Of a stretch of DNA of 64,000 nucleotides, positions 35,011-44,987 are shown in pieces. The position numbers were made by a program, and so were the translations under genes. The notes under the pieces are model-generated. The model saw only the letters and a program-made list of their open reading frames with translations, was not told the origin of the DNA and ran no database searches. Source of the DNA: Cryptomeria japonica. Its lineage: Eukaryota > Streptophyta > Pinopsida > Cupressales > Cupressaceae. The stretch's first letter is position 1, and each line of letters opens with the position of its first letter. Location: NCBI RefSeq assembly GCF_030272615.1, contig NC_081409.1, forward strand, positions 650,784,468 through 650,848,467, in the 5' to 3' direction.

Positions 35011-35510
35011 AGTTAGATGATGGTTTTCTTTGTTGAAATGGAATATTGGTTATCTTAGTTATGGCTGGATAGTGTTGCCATTTTTATCAAGGACGCTCCT
35101 AGGACGATGGTTATCTCAATTGTAGTTGGATAGTGTTGCCTTGGTTCGTTGGTCTAATAACATTGGGCCATGGATGACTTGTACCTCTCTTGGTAGGTTT
35201 TAATTGTAACATGACTATCTAGAGTTTAGCCAATGATTACAAGTATTGGAATAGCTAAGTAGTGAGTTCCACCAAGTAGTGAGTTCCACCATTAATAGAT
35301 GAATGGATAAGATTTATGCATTAATGGAATGGTTGTAAAAATTGTTACTGGTCATGTGGCTCATCGAGACCATTGTGAAGATGGATGCCTCATTGTGGAT
35401 GTGGTAAGGTGGAAAAGTCTGCTTAATAGTTCAATTGGTAGGTTCAAGTAAGCAAACGTACTTAAAGATGAAAACTAGTGAAATCTAACCCTTTGAGTTT
35501 AGTTTATACC
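35011..35510. other. No recognisable gene
   Basis: AT-rich sequence with short internal duplications (for example GTAGTGAGTTCCACCA twice near 35262). Nothing else supportable. Confidence 0.5.
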
Positions 35511-36345
35511 ATAGTTCTGGGACTCGCCTAGACTTAGCGAGTCCCAAGCCAAGTGACTTTGGGTCAGTTCCAGTGGCTCGGGCTTGAGCTCGTCCGAGTC
35601 CAGAGCGAGACATGTCAAGACCCCGGATTCGCAAACTTTGCCTCAAACTCGACGAGTCCCAATGCCCGAACTCAGCCAAAGTCAATTTCTTTTTTAAAAT
35701 CTCAAAACTAAACAAATATAGACTTTTTTTGTCAAAAAAAAGATTTACATAAAAGAACCCTAAAATGTCCCTAAAAGAATCATTTCACCCAATACAAAGA
35801 TCATTTTACACCTCTTCTATCGTTGGGTTTTTCTCACATCTAACACCTTGTGCAACTTATCATTGCTACCCCTCAAACCGATTAGCGTCTCCACTTCCAA
35901 ACTCCCACTAGTTAGTGGGACCTACCTTAGATGCCTTCGTAGGAGGGCTGCAGGTTCCTTTGAGCCATAGACTTCTAGTTTTTTTCTTATATTTGGTTGG
36001 AACATTTGATGACATAGATTTCATATTCCATGTGCTTTGTATATATTTGACAAAATTTAAATATCTAAGTGTTTTATTTCCTTCAACTATAATTTGCATT
36101 TATAATTATGTGATCGATGTATACTTGTGTTTGTGATCAAATTAGCTTCTATTTGATGATTTTATTGTGTTTTTATGAATTATTTAATAAAGAGTTCATG
36201 AAACAAGATTTAAATCCTTAAAAATCTTTAGATTTTTTGGGTTTTTCACTTGTTGAGTCTGTGCCGAGTTATTTTGCTGAGTCTTGAGTCCCAAATCGAG
36301 TTACCCATGAATAGTCTACGCCAAGTCCGAGTCTCGTTTCTCTGA
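35511..36345. mobile_element. Possible non-autonomous hAT-like DNA element
   Basis: TTTATAC(C/A) flanks both sides (35503-35510 and 36346-36353), an 8-bp near-perfect target repeat of the hAT size. Both subterminal regions are rich in GACTCG/CGAGTC in opposite orientations. The left end holds a perfect hairpin, GGGACTCGC/GCGAGTCCC (35519-35527 and 35537-35545). The terminal bases themselves match only weakly, and there is no transposase. The composition is GC-richer than its surroundings at the ends only. Confidence 0.4.
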
Positions 36346-36583
36346 TTTATACATCTAGAACTAAATATGATCAAGATGTTGTCTTGTATTTTAATATCAA
36401 TTGTCTTAGTAGGAGTGATTACTTAGAAACATATTTGAAGTGAATTTATCCTAGTATGTTTGCAAGCATAAGTAATAGCCAAGGCCACAAATAGTTTTAT
36501 ATTTTTACTAGAATGCAATAGGAGTAGAAGTTCCTAAAAGAAGGGGATGGACCTTATTGAGGGTAGAGAGACTTATTAGAAAA
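36346..36583. other. Flank of the small LTR element
   Basis: Short AT-rich interval; no gene. Confidence 0.5.
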
Positions 36584-36923
36584 TGAAGAAGTTGAGGAAA
36601 TACAACTTCAGAGATCTCAAGAACACCTGCATTCAAATACCTGTCACAAGAGAAGAATGGAGGCACATAAAGCAAAAAAACATAAATGCTCTGAAGAAGA
36701 AGATTATCATTCAGAAAGGGAATCAATTTAATTAACAAGTACAATACAATCCTTATAAAAGGATAATAGCAACCCTAAATATGTGCAACCCTAAAGAATC
36801 CCTAAAGGGATAATGTGTAATACCTACAATATTTATTAAATGCCTAAGTTTAGCTTAAGCTTAGAGTTTAATAGACTAATAATTAAATAAATAATTATTA
36901 GCTAATACAAGATAACTCTAACA
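36584..36923 (-). repeat. 3' LTR of the small LTR element
   Basis: 340 bp, lacking about 24 bases present in the other LTR (near 38900-38925). Confidence 0.88.
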
Positions 36924-38667
36924 CCCCCTCTTAAGATGAACTTAGGGAGTAGCTAAAAAACTAAATGCATGAAAGAAAAAAAAACAACTACATGATGAAG
37001 GCAAATTTGGGTCCCGGCAACAAGGCCTCATGAGGTACCCAATCACAACCAAATCTCTATGACTTGGAGAAATAGAGAAAACCATGTGGGAAAAAAATCT
37101 ACTCCAAAAAGAGATGGAAAAGTAAGAAGAACACCATTGAAGCAAGAAATAGCTGCAAACACTGTGGAAGAGTAACTACTAATCTGAAGAACCTCCGCTG
37201 AAATAGAACATGACCAGGTAGAGAAGACTATAATCTGCATGAGTACCCTCAAATGACACTACTCGAATCAAATGGCAAACAAAGGCAAACAACTGAACTC
37301 AAAGGTACAAATGGCATGAAACACCAAAGCTTGAAGAGCTGATCAATCGAACCAAGGAAGCATTAGAACCAACAGGACAAACCTTCCCATACTACTGAAA
37401 AAGGGAGAGGGTCAGGTACACTGAAAAGAACGACCAACAAGAACTGTGTGACGAAGAACCAGGAACATCGAAGGTGTAGAGAAAGTACATGGTGTCGTGG
37501 AATGAACACTCACTTGACACACATCATGAGGTGAATGTCATGGAAGGAACACTCACTGGACAACAGTAGATGGAAAACAAGGCAAACATCAACCCCCCCA
37601 TGGCACTTTATAAGTAGTGCATGTACAATAAGGCACAAGAGGTGCAAGATTCCATGTAAACAATGCATGATGGCACTTTATCTCAGTGTGTTTGCATAAA
37701 TACAAGTTACAATGATAAGAAGACTGGAAATAGAAACGAGAACCAAAATAAAGACATCCTATCCAGAGAAGAGATCCCAGGACCTGAAACAACCAAGATA
37801 TCCACCAGAGTGTTGAAATACAAAAAACTGAATAAAATATGCATGGAGCAGAATCTGGAAATAAAACTCATATGGCTGGAAAGTGCACAGAACAAGCTTT
37901 CCAACGATATAAATTTTTCGAAAAACAAAGTTCGGATGCTCATTCTATGGCTCCTGGAGTGCAAAAACTATACACCACTTTGACTGGAAAAAAACACAAT
38001 CAAACAACAAAATTGGAATAAATTACCAACATGACGAGGTCCGGCTCGGAACCAGCGTTCCAACGCCTATTCGTTTTCGAAAAAACGACTCCGTATGCCC
38101 AAGATATGGCCAAAAGAAAAAAACCCCTCTTTTTGGAGATAAAAAGGGTAAAAAAAAAAAAAATTAATTTTTTTTTTTAAAATTTTTTTTTAGGAAAATT
38201 TTCTGACACATTTGCAGGTACAGCCATACGGATTTTTGTGCCTCGTAAAGCGTGTCAATGAAAAAATATGGCCCAGATGCACTTGTCACCGAAATAGGTC
38301 GAATTATATATCAAAATGAATGGAAATGCCCTTTGGAAGCCAACGGTGAGATCTGTTTTGGCTCAAACTGCTCTGATTTTTTTTAATGATTTTTTTGACG
38401 AATTTCTCGAAATTTGTGCCAAAAAAAGGCAAAACCAAAAAAAAATTTCAGAACCCAAATTTGTCAAAAATTGATAAATTTTATATGGAAATGGGGGTTT
38501 TGGGGCGTTCTGAGTTCAACAATGAGGTCCGTTTGAGCCCAAAATGATCAAAAACAACACAAGTACCCCAAATCTAATAAAAAACTCTGAAAAAACTTGA
38601 AACCCTCCTCCAAAAAATCTTCTGAAAAATCAGGAACAAGCAACAGCAAATGTAGGCTCTGATACCA
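36924..38667 (-). other. Interior of the small LTR element
   Basis: It holds the polypurine tract at the left end and the primer site at the right end. A poly(A)/poly(T) inverted tract lies at about 38148-38192. Short open frames on both strands have no recognisable domain. Confidence 0.7.
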
Positions 38668-39031
38668 TGAAGAAGTTGAGGAAATACAACTTCAGAGATC
38701 CCAAGAACACCTGCATGCAAATACCTGTCACAAGAGAAGAATGGAGGCACATAAAGTAAAAAAGCATAAATGCTCTGAAGAAGAAGATTATCATTCAGAA
38801 AGGGAATCAATTTAATTAACAAGTACAATACAATCCTTATAAAAAGATATTAGCAACCCTAAATATGTGCAACCCTAAAGAAACCCTAAAGGGATAATGT
38901 GTATGTAATAATTAGAATAAGTATTAAATATCTACAATATTTATTAAATGCCTAAGTTTAGCTTAAGCGTAGAGTTTAATAGACTAATAATTAAATAAAT
39001 AATTATTAGCTAATACAAGATAACTCTAACA
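38668..39031 (-). repeat. 5' LTR of the small LTR element
   Basis: 364 bp, matching 36584-36923. Confidence 0.88.
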
Positions 39032-39049
39032 GCAAATTTCTAAAAAATT

Positions 39050-39370
39050 AATATTGTAAGGTCTGTAAAACTTTATATGATATGTTAGAAGCTAAATTTT
39101 ATTATACTTGGTGTAAGTCTTGAAAGAGATCTTGAGGTGGCCTGCAATTTCATAGAGATATACTTAATCAAAAATGACTTTATCTTTTATGTAATATTAT
39201 AAGTTGAAGACTTTAATCAAGTGTTAAAAAGATATATTAGCAATATTCTTTAAGAACCCAGATTATAAAGTCTAGAACATTATATATGATATATTAGAAG
39301 GTCAAGTTTAGAATGCTTAATGTAAGTGTTTGAATAGAATCTTGCAAGAGGCCTTGCAATGTCTTAAAGA
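39050..39370. repeat. Diverged direct duplication
   Basis: About 39055-39155 and 39255-39360 are related: both contain a TATATGATAT(G/A)TTAGAAG core, then a TGTAAGT segment and a GGCCT(G/T)GCAAT segment. The similarity is imperfect. Confidence 0.55.
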
Positions 39371-39499
39371 CTCAGCTGTCTTAAAATAGTTCAAATTAGT
39401 ATATATATTTTTCATTAGCTTAAGGCTTGTATAAGCATTTGGATGCATAAAAAGTCTATGTTCTATTTTAACATTTGAAATTAATAGTGTCTTGAACTA

Positions 39500-40030
39500 T
39501 TAGTAAAGCATATCCCTTGCATGTAATTGTTGTCCTAAATTCAAAGGACCAATAGTCGCTCCCCCAAAAACTGGTAACGGTTGTGCCATTCTAGTGTTCA
39601 AATTGATTGTAATGGGAAGAACAATAGGGTGCAGGACAAGAGCCTGGCAAACTGGAGATGATGATGTATTTTTCGGAGGTAAAGGAGGTCTACTACTCGC
39701 CTTTCTTGTATAGAGGGGTGAATAAGAAAAGTTACTTTCAATGAACACTACAGGAAATCTTTCAAACACTGCTACCGGCTGTTGGGCAAGTTCTTCCTCT
39801 TCCTCTAGCACCAGATTTGCTCGCATATAATTTGCAGTGTTTCTTCTTTGTCTCCAAAACGAGTATTTAGTTGTGAGATTATGTCTTCTTGTTCAGCATA
39901 TACCCAATCTAAATTTGGTTGGACTACATGAAAAATGTTCTCATGTGGTAACACCATTTCAAAACATAATATAATTATAGGCCAAAAAAATACTTGTTCT
40001 TTCCCAGTAGAGTCACAAAAAATCTGTTTG
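39500..40030 (-). pseudogene. Unidentified minus-strand gene, downstream fragment
   Basis: The minus strand near 40020-39830 reads GKEQVFFWPIIILCFEMVLP, then HENIFHVVQPNLDWVYAEQE and DIISQLNTRFGDKEETLQ. A shifted frame then runs through EEEEELAQQPVAVFERFPVV and a Ser/Pro-rich tail ending PVFGGATIGPLNLG (39826-39500). The composition looks like real protein, and strand and style match the pieces at 44988-47190. The two blocks are probably one gene interrupted by the copia element at 40566-44987. No family recognised. Confidence 0.4.
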
Positions 40031-40565
40031 TTAACAGATATTTTCTTATAAGATAGTTTCAGAATTGGCTCTTATGCTGAGAAATGAAGCACAAATTCGT
40101 AACTGACAGTTGGGTAATCTCCTTCTGAACTTTTATGTGGTAAACTCCCATGTAAGATTTTTTTTTTTGAATTTTTGAATAATAAATATAAAAAACATAT
40201 GCTTTGTATCACAAACAAAAAGACACTAACACTTGTACATCACTATGTAAAAAATATGAACCACTGTTTTTTCAAATAAAACTTATCCAATGAAATGAAA
40301 CTTGCAATATTTCAACTGAAACAATATCCACCATCAATACACAAACTCACAGATCTAATCATTAATGTGTGGAATAAAGTAACTGAAATGGAAACGATAC
40401 TGCAGCTTTAAGTGATAAAGAAATATCACTTCACATGTATAACCTCAAGGAATTAACAACACATGATAACAACATTCAATTCGATGCACAAACAAAGAAT
40501 GATCCTGGAAGCACAACAAAATTAATATTAATATTTCAAATTTGATAACAAATCGGTAAGATAAA
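40031..40565. other. Intron-like or intergenic sequence
   Basis: AT-rich, between the minus-strand coding fragment and the copia LTR. A TTGTGCTTCCAG sequence on the minus strand could be a splice acceptor. Nothing else supportable. Confidence 0.35.
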
Positions 40566-41421
40566 TGATTGAATGAGAGATTTCATTTATCTCTCATTCA
40601 ATCATCTACATTATCAATGTAACTACAAGCTAATGGTAGACTTCATGATTGAGTAAATAAACTTGTTATAATCATCTTTATATGTATTTCACAGTCCAAG
40701 CATCGGATTGCACATTTTTACACTTGGACATCATTACCAAATGGCATCGATCGTGCTATGACCATATTTCATATGTTGTGATGTGATTATAATTAAACAG
40801 ATCGTATTTATGATATCTATCATAGTTATCATATGATAGCACCAATTGATGTTATTATATGATAACTATAATAGTTATCGTATTACACTTGCATCATACC
40901 GATTTGTTATCGGTTGTCATAATAATAAAATACCATTCAAAACATACCGATTTGTTATCGGTTAATATTAAATAGCATTTGATTTGAACTGATAGTTATT
41001 AGTAAACATTTTAGTGAATTGGTGCTTGTGAACCGATCAAGACATGTCTTGATCAAGTATGTCAAGAGACATGTCCGCTCAAGGCATGCCTTGATCGTTG
41101 GGCATTTTGTTATCGGTTAATATTAAATTGCATTTGATTTGAACTGATAGTTATCGGTAAACATTTTAGTGAATCGGTGCTTGTGAACCGATCAAGAGTC
41201 TTGATCGGGCATGTCAAGAGACATGTACGATCAAGGCATGCCTTGATTGTTGGGAATCACATATATGTATATGCCGTGAGGAATGCTGCAGCGATTAGTG
41301 AAATCAATAAATGTCGTCTACACCAATCTGCAATATAAGAAGGAAAAGTCAATAAAACAGTAAAAGAATATCTAATTTCTTACAACTTCAAATTTGAACA
41401 TAAATTTGAATAATATTTACA
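40566..41421 (+). repeat. 5' LTR, with a 155-bp internal duplication
   Basis: 856 bp. The stretch from TTTGTTATCGGTTAATATT occurs at 40951 and again at 41106; the 3' LTR has it once. It also carries palindromes around GATCAAGACATGTCTTGATC (41035-41054). Confidence 0.9.
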
Positions 41422-41502
41422 TGGTATTAGAACCAAGTTGATCGAACCTAAGGCATTCAAATTTGAGAAGTTCAAATCGAGGATATAAACATCACATCTC
41501 CC

Positions 41503-44297
41503 ATGGCTAATGCTATCAAATTTGTGGATAGACTTGAAGGAGGCGATAATTTCTCAGCATGGAAATTCAGAATTAAGATGATTCTAAAAGAGAATAAAGT
41601 TGAATCATTTGTAAGAGTTAAATCTAAAGAACCAGAGAATGAACCTGAAAAATCGACATGGATTGAGGGAAATGAAAAAGCCATGAAGATCATAGTTGAT
41701 GGAGTGAGAAATCACATTATGCCAATAATAACAAAGCATGAGACTGCCTACCATATGTTCAAGGCACTAAAAAGTGCATTCGAGATAAACAATGCAAGTA
41801 GAACCTTGGCTCTAAAAAGGGAAATAAATCATATAAGTATGAACAAAGGAGAGTCAATCAATGCATACTTTATGCGGATATTAGCCCTAAGGGATGAACT
41901 GGCAACGCTTGGATATGAGATCCAAAGCACAGAGCTAACGCTCATTGCTCTAGATGGGTTGCCTAGTACATGGGAAACATTCGTCCAAGGCATTAGTGCA
42001 AGGGATAAATATCCGAAATTTGAAAGGCTAAGAGCAGATTGTCTTCAAGAGGAGTCAAGGTTAAATAAGAAGGGGATCAAACAAAAGAACATAGATGAAG
42101 ATCTCCATGTTCTAAATACCAACTCCAACAAGAAAAGCAAGACTCTGAGAAAGAACCAACATGAGAAAGGGTCATCTAAGAAAGACAACTCCCACATCTA
42201 GTGCTTTAGGTGTGATCAATATGGACACTATGCAGCAAAATGTCCGGATAGAATCAAACAACAAGCTACATTTGCAAAAGTGAAAAGGGAAGAACATGAC
42301 TCCGAGAAGCATGTATTTTACTCTGCCCTCTCTAGCCAAGTATCCAATAAATCTAACACCTGGATCATTAACAGTGGGTCTTCAAGACACATCACTGGGT
42401 ATAGAGAATAATTGGATTCCATGTTAGAAGAAATTGATGAAGAAGTAACTATTGGTGATGAATCTGCACATCCAGTGAAAGGCGTCAGGACCTGCACCAT
42501 TAAGCTGAAGACAGACATGTCCCTCCAACTCACCAGAGTCCTATTCGTTCCTGGCATCAAGAGGAACTTAATCTCCATATCTGCACTTGAAGATGATGGG
42601 TACAGAATAACCTTCATGAATGGTAAAGTTCTAGTATGGCCACAAAACTCTTCCATCAAGAAGGCTATAACCTTAGGGCATAGAAAAGGCTATTTGTACG
42701 AGGTATGTACTGAATCTAACCTAGCCCTACTTCATGAGATTGCAGATTCTAATGAAATTTGGCATAGAAGATTAGGTCATTTAAACTTTCGTGCTTTATG
42801 TTCAATGGAAAAATTAGTAATTGGTTTGCCTAAGTTAAAACAATACCATTCTGGTACATGTAAGGGGTGTGCCCTAGGCAAAAATACTAAGAGTTCCTTT
42901 CAGAATAGTTCTAGGAAAACAAGCAATGTTTTAGAATTAGTTCACTCTGACCTATGTGGGCCAATGTCTGTACCATCATTAGGAGGGTTCCTTTATTATA
43001 TAATATTCATTGATGACTTCTCCAAATAGACCTGGATCTACTTTCTTAAACGTAAAGAATCTGAAGAGATCTTCAAAAGATTTAAGGAGTTCAAATCTCT
43101 CTCTGAAAACTCTTCCGAAAAGAAAATAAAAATCCTAAGGACTGATAATGGGAGGGAATATACCTCAATCATTTTTAGGAAATTTTGTAAAGAAGCTGGG
43201 ATTAAGAGGGAGTTCACTGTTCCTTACAACCCCCAACAAAATGGGGTTGTTGAGAGGAAAAATAAAACCATTGTAGAAGCAGCCAAAGCCATGCTTCTTG
43301 CTCAAAACTTAGAAACTCATCTTTGGGCAGAAGCTTCCAACACTGTTGTATACATACAAAATAGATGTCCTCACTCCCACATTGAAGATAAAACTCCTGA
43401 AGACGTTTTCACAGGGATAAAGCCCGATATCACTCACTTTAGGATATTTGAATGCCCCGTTTACTTTCATATACCTAAAGAGAAAAGAACAAAACTAGAA
43501 CCCTATGGAAGAAAAGGAATCTTTGTTGGATATAGTGAAACCTCTAAAGCCTACAAAATATTTGTGCCTGGACATAGCAATATTGAACTTAGTAGAGATG
43601 TAATATTTGAAGAAGACATAGCCTTCAAAAGGGCTAAATACTCTATTGAGTTAGAAATCTATGCTCCATCTTCAGACCTAGAAGAGGATCTCACTCTCCT
43701 AAGATTCAGAGGGAGTGTTCAGAAGAAAATGAAGTACAGATTCCTCCCCAAGAAATCCCTAAGAAAAAACCACTATGGGCTCACAAAACAATGGAAGATG
43801 CAAGGGACTTTGTAGCTCCTTCAGGGACTTTTAGAGAAAGTAAGAGGCCTCGAAGATTTACTAGCTATGTAGCCCTAATGAATGATCTCTCCAAATCAGA
43901 ACCCGCTAATGTATCAGAAGCTCTTAAACATCAAGTTTGGAAAGATGCCATGTCTGAGGAATATAAATCCATTTTAAACAATGATGTTTGGGAAATTGTT
44001 CACAGGCCAAAAGGAAAATCTGTTGTTTCATCCAAGTGGCTATTCAAAATCAAGCATGCTGCAGATGGTAGCATAGAGAAACATAAAGCCAGATTTTTAG
44101 CCAGAGGGTTCTCACAAAAAGAGGGAATAGACTATGATGAGACATTTGCTCCAGTTGCTAGATACACCTCAGTCAGAGCAGTACTGGCTATTGCAGCAAC
44201 CAAAGGTTGGAAAGTCCATCAGATGGATGTAAAAATTGTTTTTCTGAATGAGAAAATTGAGGACAAAGTCTACTTAGAACAGCCAATGATTGAATGA
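41503..44297 (+). pseudogene. Copia gag-pol, truncated in reverse transcriptase
   Basis: Gag starts at 41503 (FVDRLEGGDNFSAWKFRIKM). Zinc knuckle CFRCDQYGHYAAKC (42202-42243) follows an in-frame TAG at 42199. The protease reads WIINSGSSRHITG, with Asn replacing the catalytic Asp of the usual DSG. The pre-integrase segment is EIWHRRLGHLNF with CKGCALGK. The integrase core has HSDLCGP, RTDNGRE and QQNGVVERKNK (42945-43265). The RT segment KWLFKIKHAADGSIEKHKAR (about 44036-44095) is present, and the frame ends after QMDVKIVFLNEKIEDKVYLE (44220-44280). Stops lie at 42199, 42409 and 43027, with a frameshift near 43740-43810. Confidence 0.9.
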
Positions 44298-44987
44298 GAC
44301 TTCATTTATCCTTATTCAATCATCAACATTATCGATGTAACTACAAGCTAATGGTAGACTTCATGATTGAGTGAATAAACTTATTATAATCATCTTTATA
44401 TGCATTTCACAGTCCAAGCATCGGATTGCACATTTCGACACTTGGACATCATTACCAAATGTCATTGATCGTGCTATGACCATATTTCATATGTTGTGAT
44501 GTGATTATAATTAAACAGATCGGATTTATGATATCTATCATAGTTATCATATGATAGGATCGATTGATGTTATCATATGATAACTATAATAGTTATCGTA
44601 TTACACTTGCATCATACCGATTTGTTATCGGTTGTTATAATAATAAAATAGCATTCGAAACATACCGATTTGTTATCGGTTAATATTAAATAGCATTTGA
44701 TTTGAACTGATAGTTATCGGTAAACATTTTAGTGAATCGGTGCTTGTGAACCGATCAAGACATGTCTTGATCGGGCATGTCAAGAGACATGTCTGATCAA
44801 GGCATGCCTTGATCGTTGGGCATCACATATATGTATATGCCGTGAGGAATGCTGCAGCGATCATTGAAATCAATAAATGTCATCTACAGCAATCTGCAAT
44901 ATAAGAAGGAACAGTCTATAAAACAGTAAAAGAATATCTAAATTCTTACAACTTCAGATTTGAACATAAATTTGAATAACAATTACA
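44287..44987 (+). repeat. 3' LTR of the truncated copia element
   Basis: 701 bp with a single copy of the unit duplicated in the 5' LTR. Palindromes at 44751-44774 and 44795-44814. Confidence 0.9.

Larger units (their letters stand above)
36584..39031 (-). mobile_element. 2.4-kb non-autonomous LTR retrotransposon
   Basis: Direct repeats at 36584-36923 and 38668-39031 read TGTTAGAGTTATC...CTTCTTCA on the minus strand. The primer site TGGTATCAGAGCC lies at 38667-38655 on the minus strand, directly inside the right LTR. A polypurine tract (CTTAAGAGGGGG on the minus strand, 36935-36924) touches the left LTR. Target repeats GAAAA (36579-36583) and GCAAA (39032-39036) differ at one base. The 1.74-kb interior has no gag or pol similarity, so it must have been mobilised in trans. 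It is longer than a typical TRIM. Confidence 0.88.
40566..44987 (+). mobile_element. Ty1/copia element lacking the 3' half of pol
   Basis: LTRs at 40566-41421 and 44287-44987 start TGATTGAATGAGA and end TTTACA/ATTACA. The primer site TGGTATTAGAACC follows at 41422. The gag, protease, integrase and first third of RT are present. The coding then stops exactly at the 3' LTR start, with no YVDD segment, RNase H or polypurine tract. The flanking 5-mers (ATAAA and ATCAC) do not form a clear target repeat. Its proteins resemble those of the 23875-30254 element. Confidence 0.9.

Noticed and set aside
35485-35715. Minus-strand frame of 76 codons rich in Ser, Leu, Gly and Arg
   Set aside because: It follows the GACTCG/CGAGTC subterminal repeats of the candidate DNA element; no protein similarity is recognised.
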